Shown: positions 6,320-14,252, counted from the stretch's first letter. The stretch: DNA of 14,745 bases from a bacterium (GCA_021805885.1 JAJZDR010000082.1:1-14745); one strand, 5' to 3'. Made by a program: numbers and translations. Notes: generated by a model not told the origin, from the sequence alone.

Positions 6320-6342
6320 TACACAAAAAGGAGGTAATAAAT

Positions 6343-6579
6343 ATGAAAACAATGACATGTAAACAAATGGGGGGATCATGTGATACCCAATTTCATAGTA
6401 ATAGTGCTGATGAAGTTATCAAAGCGCAAGATAAACATTTAAAAGAAATGGTCTCTAATGGTGATGAAACACACAAAAGTGCACTGAAGAGCATGCAGGG
6501 TAGGTGGAGAAATCCCATATCAGGAATGGGATGGTATATTAAAACAAAGAAGGCTTTTGCTGCTCTTCCAGATGATTGA
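6343..6579 (+). CDS. DUF1059-like small protein
   Basis: This 78-residue soluble protein starts MKTMTCKQMGGSCDTQFHS. It has the DUF1059 hallmark: C-x(2)-MGG-x-C close to the N-terminus, then a helix with spaced histidines (KAQDKHLKEM, NGDETHKSA). Cys6, Cys13, His33 and His44 could bind a metal; this is inferred. Biochemical function is unknown for the family. The C-terminal part (GRWRNPISGMGWYIKTKKAF) goes beyond the short family core. A perfect Shine-Dalgarno site, AAGGAGGT (6328-6335), lies seven bases before the start, the best in the window. With the gene before it, it forms a two-gene unit that may have come from an organism relying on Shine-Dalgarno initiation. Confidence 0.7.
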   Translation: MKTMTCKQMGGSCDTQFHSNSADEVIKAQDKHLKEMVSNGDETHKSALKSMQGRWRNPISGMGWYIKTKKAFAALPDD

Positions 6580-6714
6580 TTAATCATAAAGTTTCTACAT
6601 TTAACCTTTAAAAACTATTGACTATGTTGATGTGATTAGATTATTAAATATTTTCGTAGAAAAAGAGGATATATTCAAAATATAGGTCAGTATATAAATA
6701 GGTCTTAAATAATT

Positions 6715-6936
6715 TTACTTCTTCGACTTTAAAGATATTGGACCATAAATTTTCTTACTAACTAAGATAAATTTTATGGTTCCTGATAACCAACCTATAA
6801 GGAAGCCCAAAAATATTAAAGTTAAATCTTGTAGACCTGGAGGGGATTTAAGTTTCCATCTAATTAGAAAAACAATTGCCCAAACTATAAAAATTCCAAT
6901 ACTATATACAGTCCATGATTTGTATGATTTACTCAT
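6715..6936 (-). CDS. Small two-helix membrane protein
   Basis: This 73-residue protein begins MSKSYKSWTVYSIG. Transmembrane segments lie at about residues 10-26 (YSIGIFIVWAIVFLI) and 37-58 (LTLIFLGFLIGWLSGTIKFI), separated by the loop RWKLKSPPGLQD. The tail is basic (VSKKIYGPISLKSKK). It is divergent from the ABC transporter operon, with about 85 bp between the two start codons, so they share a control region. No Shine-Dalgarno site is visible; TATTATAC lies just upstream and may serve as a -10. The family is not recognised. Confidence 0.6.
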   Translation of the reverse strand: MSKSYKSWTVYSIGIFIVWAIVFLIRWKLKSPPGLQDLTLIFLGFLIGWLSGTIKFILVSKKIYGPISLKSKK

Positions 6937-7020
6937 AACTTATGTATAATACAAAAATCTCATAAAATCAATACTATGTATGTGTCTATACGATAATTGT
7001 TAACATTTATATATTGTAGT

Positions 7021-7740
7021 ATGATAGACATCATGGTTAAACTGATAGACAAATCTCAAGTAGTAGGTGCAGAACATGTCACTAAAATTTATGGTAAAGG
7101 TGAAGTTGCGTTTACTGCGCTTGATGATATTAACATTTCAATTATGTCTGGAGAATCTGTTGCTATTTTAGGTAAAAGTGGTTCAGGAAAGAGTACATTA
7201 ATGCATATGTTAGCGTTGCTTGATAAGCCTACTAAAGGAACAGTCTTAGTTAATGATAAAGATACTTCCAAAATGAGTAACAGACAAATCGAAAGTTTAC
7301 GTAACAAAAGTTATGGGTTCGTTTTTCAACAATTCTTTTTAAATGGTAATGATACCGTATTAAACAATGTAATACTTCCACTTAAAATTGCAAAAATTGG
7401 GCGTAGAGAACGTAATTTGAGAGGTATAAAATCTCTTGAGGCTGTTGAGTTAGTGGATAAAGCAAAAACTAAGGCCGTAAATTTAAGTGGCGGTCAAAAA
7501 CAACGTGCTTGTATTGCAAGAGCACTTATTAACAATCCTAGTGTTATATTTGCTGATGAGCCAACAGGGAACCTTGATAGCCATACTGGAAAGATAGTAG
7601 AAGACTTACTCTTTGAATTGAATAAAAAACATGGTATCACTCTTATTATTGTAACTCATGATGAAGATATTGCTGCACGCTGCAACAGACAAATGCATAT
7701 TTTAGATGGTAAATTAATTGATAGTAAAGAGAATATATGA
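7021..7740 (+). CDS. ABC transporter ATP-binding protein, MacB/LolD type
   Basis: This ATPase drives the membrane protein encoded next. Numbered from the ATG at 7021 (239 residues), Walker A is GKSGSGKST (51-59), the Q-loop lies in VFQQFFL (101-107), the signature is LSGGQKQR (155-162), Walker B is VIFADEPTGNLDS (175-187) and the H-loop is VTHDE (211-215). The PTGNLDS form is typical of the MacB/LolD/FtsE subfamily, which powers mechanotransmission rather than classic transport. The start could also be the ATG at 7033 (MVKLIDKS); a TTG at 6997 is unlikely. TATATT at 7010-7015 would give an essentially leaderless message. The TGA stop overlaps the ATG of the permease gene (ATGA), so the two are translationally coupled. 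Confidence 0.93.
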   Translation: MIDIMVKLIDKSQVVGAEHVTKIYGKGEVAFTALDDINISIMSGESVAILGKSGSGKSTLMHMLALLDKPTKGTVLVNDKDTSKMSNRQIESLRNKSYGFVFQQFFLNGNDTVLNNVILPLKIAKIGRRERNLRGIKSLEAVELVDKAKTKAVNLSGGQKQRACIARALINNPSVIFADEPTGNLDSHTGKIVEDLLFELNKKHGITLIIVTHDEDIAARCNRQMHILDGKLIDSKENI

Positions 7741-9026
7741 ATTTTATAGATATACTACAAACTGCTAGTAGCAACATGTTACGATCCAAAGTTAGAACTT
7801 TGTTAACTATTATCGCTATAGTAATAGGTGCTATGACAATTACTCTAACAAATGGTATCGGTACAGGAATAAAAACCTACCTAAATCAACAAATTGGTAA
7901 CCTAGGCGCTTCAAATGTATTGATAGTAACTTTGACTAACAAGAGTACCTCTCCAGCAAATGGTCCAGTAAAATATACATATAATCCAAATGTTAGGGTC
8001 TCATCTGGTGGTCTGGGTAAAGAGCAATTACTTATGAACTTGAATGATATAGCGAAAATTAAATCTATTCACAATATTACTAGTGCCGTACCATCTCACT
8101 CACTATCTCCAGATTATATTAAAGGTACAGGAGATAAATATCAACTTACATTAGAACAACAATTCGGTAGCACTACTGCTGATATGGTTGTTGGTAGAGG
8201 TGTTAATAATAATAGTACAAAAAACCAAATCAGTATACCAGAAAGTTATGTTAGTGTTCTTGGTTATAGTAGTAATCATTCCATTATTGGTAAAACAGTC
8301 ACAATTGGTGTTACAAACCCTAGAAGTGTACAATTAACTGTTACAGCAACTGTTACTGGAGTTCAGCAAAAAAACTTGATAGGTCAAGCAACAGCTTATG
8401 CAAATACCACTTTAGGGAATCATATTTATAGTATACGTAATGCTGGTATACCAAAATCTTTAACTAATACATTTCTAGCAGCTTATGCTACTTTTCCAAA
8501 TAATTTAACTACTGCTCAAATTAATAAGATAAAAAACAAGCTAACTTCTAAAGGATTTACCGGAATGACAATAAAAGATGAGGAAAGTACTATTTTTTCA
8601 GTAATAAGTGCAATTATTGTTGTCTTTGATCTATTCGGAATTATTGCTTTATTAGCTGCGTCATTTGGTATTATTAACACTCTATTTATGTCTGTACAGG
8701 AAAGAACAAAGGAAATAGGATTAATGAAAGCACTTGGTATGAGTCCACGAAGAATATTTGCTCTATTTAGTATTGAAGCAATATTGATTGGCTTTTGGGG
8801 AAGTATTTTAGGTGTAGTATTTGCATTTTTGATTGGAAATATAGTTAACACGATAGGTAGGCATAGTTTTCTAAAAGATTTTCCTGGCTTATCATTACTT
8901 ACATTTCCGCTAAATACAGTTTTTTCTGTAATAATAGGTATTATGATTATTGCTTTTTTAGCAGGAGCTCTACCTGCTTTGAGAGCTAGTAGAAAGGATC
9001 CTATAGAGGCACTCCGATACGAGTAA
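7737..9026 (+). CDS. MacB/FtsX-type ABC transporter permease
   Basis: This 429-residue membrane partner of the ATPase has the MacB topology. One transmembrane helix lies near the N-terminus (about 20-42, RTLLTIIAIVIGAMTITLTN). A large extracytoplasmic MacB-PCD-like domain follows at about 45-280, and then three helices at about 285-315, 340-370 and 390-415. The FtsX-domain signature is complete: FGIINTLFMSVQERTKEIGL, KALGMSPRRI and the end ALRASRKDPIEALRYE. The substrate is unknown; relatives export peptides, drugs or lipoproteins, or control cell-wall hydrolases. No separate membrane-fusion protein gene is nearby, consistent with a cell lacking an outer membrane. The start overlaps the ATPase stop by 4 bp. 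Confidence 0.92.
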   Translation: MNFIDILQTASSNMLRSKVRTLLTIIAIVIGAMTITLTNGIGTGIKTYLNQQIGNLGASNVLIVTLTNKSTSPANGPVKYTYNPNVRVSSGGLGKEQLLMNLNDIAKIKSIHNITSAVPSHSLSPDYIKGTGDKYQLTLEQQFGSTTADMVVGRGVNNNSTKNQISIPESYVSVLGYSSNHSIIGKTVTIGVTNPRSVQLTVTATVTGVQQKNLIGQATAYANTTLGNHIYSIRNAGIPKSLTNTFLAAYATFPNNLTTAQINKIKNKLTSKGFTGMTIKDEESTIFSVISAIIVVFDLFGIIALLAASFGIINTLFMSVQERTKEIGLMKALGMSPRRIFALFSIEAILIGFWGSILGVVFAFLIGNIVNTIGRHSFLKDFPGLSLLTFPLNTVFSVIIGIMIIAFLAGALPALRASRKDPIEALRYE

Positions 9027-9062
9027 ACAAAATTTCCTTTAAAATATTTAGTTTGTTTTACT
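9022..9062 (+). terminator. Weak AT-rich hairpin after the transporter operon
   Basis: AGTAAACAAA (9022-9031) can pair with TTTGTTTTACT (9052-9062) with one bulged base and a loop of 20 nt. It overlaps the permease stop. There is no GC-rich stem and no T-tract, so it is only a tentative end of the transcript. Confidence 0.2.
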
Positions 9063-9111
9063 GAAAAATTCTACTAATAATGACAACATAACGTCTTTTA
9101 CCTGTTTCTTA

Positions 9112-9558
9112 ATGTATAACCTCCGTATAAGGAAACATAGATGGCATAACACATTTTTCATCTGGGATGGCTCTAGTAAGTAAAGGAAAAATACTTCTTG
9201 TTCATAGAGAACCCAAGGATTTTCTAGGTGGCAACTGGGAACTTCCTGGCGGTGGTATTGATGATGGAGAAACATTTATATCGGGACTAACCCGTGAATT
9301 AGAAGAGGAAGTAGGACTACAGATAAAAGATATACTTCGTCCATTTGAAGGTTTTGATTATACTAATGAGAAACATGAGTAAGGCAAATAAATTTTTTAG
9401 TTACTACAATAACCTTAGATATTACACTATCACATGAGCATGATGATTATCTTTGGGTTGGACCAAATGACATTGATAGTATGACAATGACAGATGAAAT
9501 GAAAAAATGTGTTGACACTGCTATTAACCTTGCAACGAAAATTGACGGCACTTTATAA
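9112..9558 (+). pseudogene. Nudix hydrolase gene broken by frameshifts
   Basis: Three frame segments together spell a normal Nudix hydrolase of about 148 residues. The middle frame carries SSGMALVSKGKILLVHRE, then a canonical Nudix box GGGIDDGETFISGLTREL followed by EEEVGL, and stops at the TAA at 9380-9382. The downstream frame continues with VRQINFLVTTITLDITL and ends at 9558; one base is missing within GAGTAAGG (9377-9384). At the N-terminus the ATG at 9112 reads MYNLRIR. Dropping one A from AAA (9133-9135) joins it to NIDGITHFSSG. The two shifts cancel in length. As written, only a 71-residue fragment from 9167 could be made; it keeps the Nudix box but lacks the rest of the fold. It is a pseudogene, or carries indel errors in homopolymers. 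Confidence 0.8.
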
Positions 9559-9566
9559 CTATCTTT

Positions 9567-10517
9567 TTAAAATCCTTTTTCTGACAATATGATTTTTACT
9601 TCTTCAACCGAGTTTGTTTTCATTAATTCCATACGTAAATCATTAGCTCCATCAAAACTGTTAACATATATCTTGAAAAATTTCTTAAGTATTTGAAAAG
9701 ATTTATATGAGGACTCAGTTTCATATTTATCTAGATGATAAAGGAGTATATTTATCATTTCTTTTTGTGTATGCTCACTTTCTTTGGGGTCAAAGACAAA
9801 TATATCTTTAAAAATTCCCCTCCCTATCATTACACCATTGGCTCCTGTTTCTTTTACTAATTCAAGTCCTTGAGAGTAGCTTTCAACATCCCCATTACCA
9901 ATAATTAGAGTTTTTGGAGATAACTTATCACGAAGTTCTACCACTTTTTTAATTTCATCCCAATGAGCTTTGACCTTGCTCATTTCTTTTACGGTACGAG
10001 CATGAATTGTTATAGCATCAAGATCTTGTTTTAAAAGAAAACTAAACCAATCTTTAGTAATAGCATGATCTATACCTATTCTAGTTTTAACACTTAAAGG
10101 TATATTTCCAGCACCTTTTTTAGTAGCTTCAATGATTTCTTTAACTTCAGGATAGTTTCCTATTAATCCTCCACCATAACCACGTCTTACTATCCCTCTT
10201 TCTGGACATCCCATATTTATATCAATACCATCAAATCCGATTTTCTTAATATCTTTGGAAGCTTCAACATAATTATCTAGATTTCTACCCCATATCTGCG
10301 CAACTTGTGGTTTACTACTTTTGCTATTTCGTTTAAGCTTCCTTATAACATTATGACGACCTTTAGAAGCTAAGCCTTCTACTGATACAAATTCAGTAAA
10401 AAAAACATCAGGAGGACACACTTTCTCTACTACATCACGAAAGACGATATCCGTTACATCGTCCATAGGAGCAAGGACGAAAAAAGGTTTATTTAGATTA
10501 GACCAGAAATTTGCCAT
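9567..10517 (-). CDS. dus: tRNA-dihydrouridine synthase
   Basis: This FMN-dependent enzyme reduces uridines in tRNA D-loops to dihydrouridine with NAD(P)H. The 316-residue TIM barrel begins VLAPMDDVTD, the usual flavin-binding start. It has DGIDINMGCPERGIV with the catalytic Cys in GCP, then RRGYGGGLIGNYP, SVKTRIG, ITIHART, IIGNGDV and GVMIGRGIF, in the family order. A helical C-terminal domain follows the barrel. The start ATG (10515-10517) has GGAG five bases upstream and TATAAT at 10527-10532 on the same strand. It faces the Nudix pseudogene and is divergent from the ABC-F gene. Length is usual for the family, and the subfamily cannot be assigned. Confidence 0.95.
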   Translation of the reverse strand: MANFWSNLNKPFFVLAPMDDVTDIVFRDVVEKVCPPDVFFTEFVSVEGLASKGRHNVIRKLKRNSKSSKPQVAQIWGRNLDNYVEASKDIKKIGFDGIDINMGCPERGIVRRGYGGGLIGNYPEVKEIIEATKKGAGNIPLSVKTRIGIDHAITKDWFSFLLKQDLDAITIHARTVKEMSKVKAHWDEIKKVVELRDKLSPKTLIIGNGDVESYSQGLELVKETGANGVMIGRGIFKDIFVFDPKESEHTQKEMINILLYHLDKYETESSYKSFQILKKFFKIYVNSFDGANDLRMELMKTNSVEEVKIILSEKGF

Positions 10518-10577
10518 AATTCTCCAATTATATCTTAAAATGTAATTATCTTCTATAAATATGTTAAAATCACAAGG

Positions 10578-10605
10578 TTGGATCCAGATCCTTGGATCCA
10601 GATCC
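10578..10605. repeat. 14-bp tandem repeat in the dus / ABC-F divergent region
   Basis: TTGGATCCAGATCC is present twice head to tail (10578-10591 and 10592-10605). Each copy contains GGATCC, and TGGATCC/GGATCCA also form an inverted repeat across the junction. It sits about 28 bp before the ABC-F start, near where a -35 element would lie, and is GC-rich for this DNA. It is a plausible operator for the ABC-F gene. A near-identical reversed copy lies at 5953-5967. Confidence 0.55.
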
Positions 10606-10632
10606 TTTGGAATAATTTATATATATAAACCC

Positions 10633-12261
10633 ATGATTTTAAATGTAAAAATTGATGAAAAATCTATTAACAACAAGATTCTATATGAGAATCTGTCTTT
10701 TTTTGTAAATGAGAATGAAAAAGTTGGTTTTATTGGAAGAAATGGTACAGGTAAAACAACTTTATTTAAAATTATTGCAGGAGGAGATAAGGAATATAAA
10801 GGTGTTATTGATATTAAAAAAGATACTAAAATAATATTAACCAAGCAAGAATATTCTATTGAGGATTCAATATCATCACTAGATTATGTGATGCAAAGTT
10901 TACCAGAATATATAGAGTTAAAGCATATAATAGATAAGTATCCTGATATTATGGGATCGGATATGGATTTGATAGATGTTTATACTAAAGCTATAAATCT
11001 TTTTAGTGAATATGGATATTATAGCATTGAGGAACAGGTTCTAAATTCTCTATTGAAGTATAAGATAGACAAAACAAGAGCATTGATGCCACTTATAAAA
11101 TTATCTGGAGGTGAGAAAAGATTCGTAGAATTAGTAAAGATTATGTATTCAGGTTGTGACATAGCTCTAATTGATGAGCCTACAAACCACATGGATGATA
11201 TAGGTAAGAATGATTTTATTTCTTGGTTTAAAAATATAAACCACGGCATATGTGTAATTACTCATGATAGGGATGTTTTAAATTATGTAGATAAGATAAT
11301 AGAGATAAAAGATAAAAAAGCTTTTACATTTCCTGGAAATTATGATTCATACCTAAGCCAAAATAGTATTACAAATGTAACTAAAATTCAGGCTTATGAA
11401 GGTTCATTAAAATCACTGGACAGATTAAAAAAACAGGTAGAAAGTATCAAAAAACGAGGGGCACATGCCTCAACTAGAGTAATGTATGAGAGGGTAGGGA
11501 GAGAGTATGACAAGGTAAAGAAAAATTTAGAAAAACCATCCATATGGATTGATGAAGAATCAATTAAAGATGTAAATCAAAAAATTGCAGATAAATATGA
11601 AAAATATAAGGATAAGAATATATCAATAAGAATTAAAGATCATGACGGACACAGTAGTGTTTTACTGGCAGTTAAAAAAATTTCCATAGGCTATAAATAT
11701 CCATTATTTAGTGATATTAGTTTTGTATTATCTCCTGGAGACAGAATTCACCTAAAAGGAAGGAATGGTGCAGGAAAAACATCTTTGATAAAGACAATAA
11801 TATCTGCTATAGAGAATACTCCTTGTGATACAAAAATATATGAGGGAGAAATCATACCAAGTAATAAAATAAAACTGGGAATTTATGAGCAGGAGATTGA
11901 TAATTACTATTTTGATATGACACTTGAGGAGGCTGTTGAAGAGGTATACAGACTAAGTGATATAGAAATGCCTAATGTTAATAAAATTTTAAATGATTAT
12001 CTATTTAACCCATCTTTGGATAAAGATTTATTAGTAAAAAATTTATCAGGAGGACAAAAATCAAGGTTCCAAATAATAAAAATGCTATCAAATAACCCTA
12101 ACCTCCTTATTTTAGATGAACCAACTAACCATTTAGATTTACCATCCATAGAAGAATTAGAAAATATTTTAAAAGATTTTCATGGGGGTATTGTATATGT
12201 CTCTCATGATAGTTATTTTGTAAAAAAACTTAAAGGAGATATAATAAAGATTTCAGAATAA
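10633..12261 (+). CDS. ABC-F family ATPase (ribosome-associated, possible antibiotic resistance)
   Basis: ABC-F proteins have two ATPase domains in one chain and no membrane part. They bind the ribosomal E site, assist translation or dislodge antibiotics. Here, of 542 residues, domain 1 has Walker A GRNGTGKTT (35-43), signature LSGGEKRF, Walker B IALIDEPTNHMDD and switch THDRD. Domain 2 has GRNGAGKTS, LSGGQKSRF, LLILDEPTNHLD and SHDSY. The linker between them is charged and helical (LDRLKKQVESIKKRG) and includes the expected ribosome-contacting hairpin. The frame opens at 10561, but that extension would translate the GGATCC repeats; the ATG at 10633 starts the conserved MILNVK strand. TATATA (10620-10625) fits a leaderless start. 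EttA-like housekeeping and resistance types cannot be separated by eye. The repeat-protein gene follows after 2 bp. Confidence 0.9.
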   Translation: MILNVKIDEKSINNKILYENLSFFVNENEKVGFIGRNGTGKTTLFKIIAGGDKEYKGVIDIKKDTKIILTKQEYSIEDSISSLDYVMQSLPEYIELKHIIDKYPDIMGSDMDLIDVYTKAINLFSEYGYYSIEEQVLNSLLKYKIDKTRALMPLIKLSGGEKRFVELVKIMYSGCDIALIDEPTNHMDDIGKNDFISWFKNINHGICVITHDRDVLNYVDKIIEIKDKKAFTFPGNYDSYLSQNSITNVTKIQAYEGSLKSLDRLKKQVESIKKRGAHASTRVMYERVGREYDKVKKNLEKPSIWIDEESIKDVNQKIADKYEKYKDKNISIRIKDHDGHSSVLLAVKKISIGYKYPLFSDISFVLSPGDRIHLKGRNGAGKTSLIKTIISAIENTPCDTKIYEGEIIPSNKIKLGIYEQEIDNYYFDMTLEEAVEEVYRLSDIEMPNVNKILNDYLFNPSLDKDLLVKNLSGGQKSRFQIIKMLSNNPNLLILDEPTNHLDLPSIEELENILKDFHGGIVYVSHDSYFVKKLKGDIIKISE

Positions 12262-12263
12262 TA

Positions 12264-12611
12264 ATGGAAAAAGAACAGCTCACATTAAGTGATACATTAG
12301 ACAGAATTATTGCTGCTAGGATAATGAGACTCCAAGATAGTACTTCATGGGGAGAAATACGCAACCAAGAACGTATAGAAGCTGCAAAAAGACTTGGTTT
12401 GCCAGAAAATACAAGTTGGGGTGTAATAGATGATGTAGAAAGAGTATTTGCTGCAAGAAAGCTAGGTCTTGATTATACTGCAACCTGGTCAGAGATATAT
12501 GATGAAGAAAGAATGATTACTGCTCTAGCATTTGGGTTACCTTATGATTCTAGTTATGAAGAGGTAATTGAGGCAAAAAAAGAGAGGGAATTAATGGCAC
12601 AAAGAAATTAA
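12264..12611 (+). CDS. Protein of four 23-residue helical repeats
   Basis: This 115-residue protein consists of a short start (MEKEQLTLSDTLD) and four tandem 23-residue units beginning at residues 14, 37, 60 and 83. The second reads RIEAAKRLGLPENTSW then GVIDDVE. The consensus is R-x-x-A-A-(K/R)-x-L-G-L, four variable residues, S/T-(W/Y)-x-E-(I/V), then an acidic end. The units probably form helical hairpins that stack, for protein-protein contacts. I know such repeats from hypothetical CPR proteins; no function is established. The start lies 2 bp after the ABC-F stop, so the gene is likely co-transcribed and coupled with it. A paralogue lies at 13943-14231. Confidence 0.7.
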   Translation: MEKEQLTLSDTLDRIIAARIMRLQDSTSWGEIRNQERIEAAKRLGLPENTSWGVIDDVERVFAARKLGLDYTATWSEIYDEERMITALAFGLPYDSSYEEVIEAKKERELMAQRN

Positions 12612-12638
12612 TGTATATATAAGTATTAATAAATAATT

Positions 12639-13198
12639 ATGACTTACAAAAATAAATGACTTTTAAAGCTAGCAATCTACAAACCTTTGGATAATAATGA
12701 CAAATCTTTGTTAAACAATATTATCTCATTTGTAAAATTTGATAATAAATGTTTTGATAATAAACCTTCATCTCTAGTCATATTACTGGCTCTGCATGGA
12801 TAGTAGATGATACACTCTCATATACTCTTTTAACCCATCATAAAAAACTTGGAGGATGGTATCAGTTAGGAGGTCATTCAGATGGAGAGGGTAACACAAT
12901 ATTAGTGTCTACAAGGGAAGCACAGGAAGAATCTGGATTATCAAATATTAATATATTATCAGAAGAAATTTTCGGTTTATATATTCAAAAATTTCCAAAA
13001 AATAAAGAAGTTTCAGATCACTTACATTATGATATAGTATTCCTATTTAGAGGCGATATAAATGAAAAAATAAATATAAGTTCAGAATCTTTAGATTTAA
13101 AATGGGTAAAACTAGAAGATATATCAAAAATATCAAATGATAAACTTCTTTTTAGATTGAAAGATAAGACAATTCATTTAAGAGATATAATTTATTGA
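12639..13198 (+). pseudogene. Second Nudix hydrolase gene, frameshifted
   Basis: Two frames together encode a Nudix protein of about 180 residues, of the type that carries HITGSAW before the Nudix box. The first frame gives LAIYKPLDNNDKSLLNNIIS and CFDNKPSS, then reaches a TAG at 12799-12801. The second gives SHITGSAWIVDD, LLTHHKKLGGWYQLGGHSDG and STREAQEESGL, and runs to 13198. One base appears lost near 12772-12780. The box has one residue more than the canonical spacing between its first Glu and RE. The N-terminus is also damaged: from the ATG at 12639 the first frame meets a TGA at 12657-12659, while the ATG at 12656 is in another frame. From the internal GTG at 12905 only 97 residues are readable, without the first part of the fold. 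Confidence 0.75.
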
Positions 13199-13250
13199 CA
13201 ATAATATCAAAACAATATACTATTTTTGCAATAATTAAAATTTGGAAAAT

Positions 13251-13919
13251 ATGACTTCAAAAAGGACAATTGTATATATAATATTACCACTTGTTGCAGT
13301 TATAATTATCATTCTTTATTTAATTACCCCGAAAAACAATAATATATCATCAAAAAATTCTACTTTAATAAATAACAATTCATTAGTTTCTAATAAATCT
13401 ATATTAACTTTATCTAAGCTGACAGCACTTAAAAACTACACTTTTAGTTTCACTGATCATTCACTAACAATTACAGGATTAGTTTATTCACCTCAAAACT
13501 GGAGTACACAACAACCTTTACCTTTGTATCATATCAATGGATATATCTATACAGATTTAGCTAATACGTGGTATAGGCAAACAGAGGGATCAAACAATTA
13601 TTCAAACTCTCCATATATAAAAAGTGCCAAACAATTTATAGGATTTGGGAGTGTTACAGGAGTAATATTACAAAAAGGTAAATCTTGTAGTGTATCTGGT
13701 GTTACAGGTCATTTATGGACCATTAAAAGAACAGATGTTGGAAGTTCTCTAATTAAGCTTGCATCTTCATGTATATCTAGTAAAGGATATATGCTATCTG
13801 AAAATATATGGTCACAAGTATCACCAAAGAATGTTTCAAAATATACTAATTTGTTTATTATTACAAGTATTGGATCAGTAAAACCATATAAACCTCCAGC
13901 ATCTTTTAAAAAAAATTAA
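13251..13919 (+). CDS. Membrane-anchored extracytoplasmic protein
   Basis: This 222-residue protein has a basic start (MTSKRT) and one strong hydrophobic segment at about residues 7-26 (VYIILPLVAVIIIILYLI) that should act as an uncleaved signal anchor. A Ser/Asn-rich linker to about residue 55 leads to an outside domain rich in beta strands and aromatic residues. Two cysteines, in GKSCSVSG and ASSCIS, may form a disulfide. The layout of LTALKNYTFSF, a short GLVYSP strand, YTDLANTWYR and GVTGHLW recalls LppX/LprG-like lipid-binding or lipoprotein domains; this is only an impression. The TTG at 13242 would add three residues, but the ATG is preferred. It stands alone between two broken genes, about 50 bp after the Nudix end. 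Confidence 0.65.
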   Translation: MTSKRTIVYIILPLVAVIIIILYLITPKNNNISSKNSTLINNNSLVSNKSILTLSKLTALKNYTFSFTDHSLTITGLVYSPQNWSTQQPLPLYHINGYIYTDLANTWYRQTEGSNNYSNSPYIKSAKQFIGFGSVTGVILQKGKSCSVSGVTGHLWTIKRTDVGSSLIKLASSCISSKGYMLSENIWSQVSPKNVSKYTNLFIITSIGSVKPYKPPASFKKN

Positions 13920-13942
13920 TTAATGTAACATTTATAAAAATT

Positions 13943-14231
13943 ATGGAAAATGAATCTATAAGTGATACCAATTTAGACATTCTTGATAATAACAGCAGAA
14001 TTATTTGCTGCAAGAAGATTAGGTATTTGTGAAGATGCTACATGGGAAGAAATAGATGAAATTAATAGGGTTAAAGAGGCCAAGAGGCTTAAAATTAGTG
14101 AGGAGTCTCCGCGGCATGTGATTTATCAGGAAGAACTTAGGATTCTTGCTAAATCATTAGGTCTACCTGAAAATTCTTCTCTTTCTAAAATACATAAAGA
14201 ACAAATTAAAAGAAATTTAACTAGAAATTAG
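13943..14231 (+). pseudogene. Second 23-residue-repeat protein gene, apparently frameshifted
   Basis: The ATG at 13943 reads MENESISDTNLDILDNNSRI, clearly like the start of the repeat protein at 12264 (MEKEQLTLSDTLDRI). It then runs into CCKKIR and a stop. In the next frame three repeats of 23 residues follow, for example RVKEAKRLKISEE and LRILAKSLGLPENSSLSKIH, ending at 14231. Removing one T from the TTT at 14004-14006 yields RIIAARRLGICEDATWEEI and restores both the start and the repeat phase. As it stands, a TTG at 13983 could start an 82-residue protein with most of the repeats, so some product is possible. It may be a paralogue in decay or contain a homopolymer error. Confidence 0.55.
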
Positions 14232-14252
14232 ATATTCGTTCCTATATGATGA

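Noticed and set aside
8516..8851. Leftward 111-codon frame opposite the permease.
   Set aside because: Antisense shadow of the conserved FtsX-domain coding sequence.
10561..10632. In-frame extension of the ABC-F gene from the ATG at 10561, or a leader peptide.
   Set aside because: It would translate the GGATCC tandem repeat into repeated WIQILGS-like residues not expected in ABC-F proteins, and the ATG at 10633 matches the start of the conserved domain.
12657..12659. In-frame TGA codons in the second Nudix gene and in the 5464 relic suggested an alternative code with UGA as glycine.
   Set aside because: The long genes (Dus, ABC-F, permease, ATPase, Rep-like) have no in-frame TGA, and several genes end on TGA in natural positions, such as the ABC ATPase/permease overlap. 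Standard code fits.
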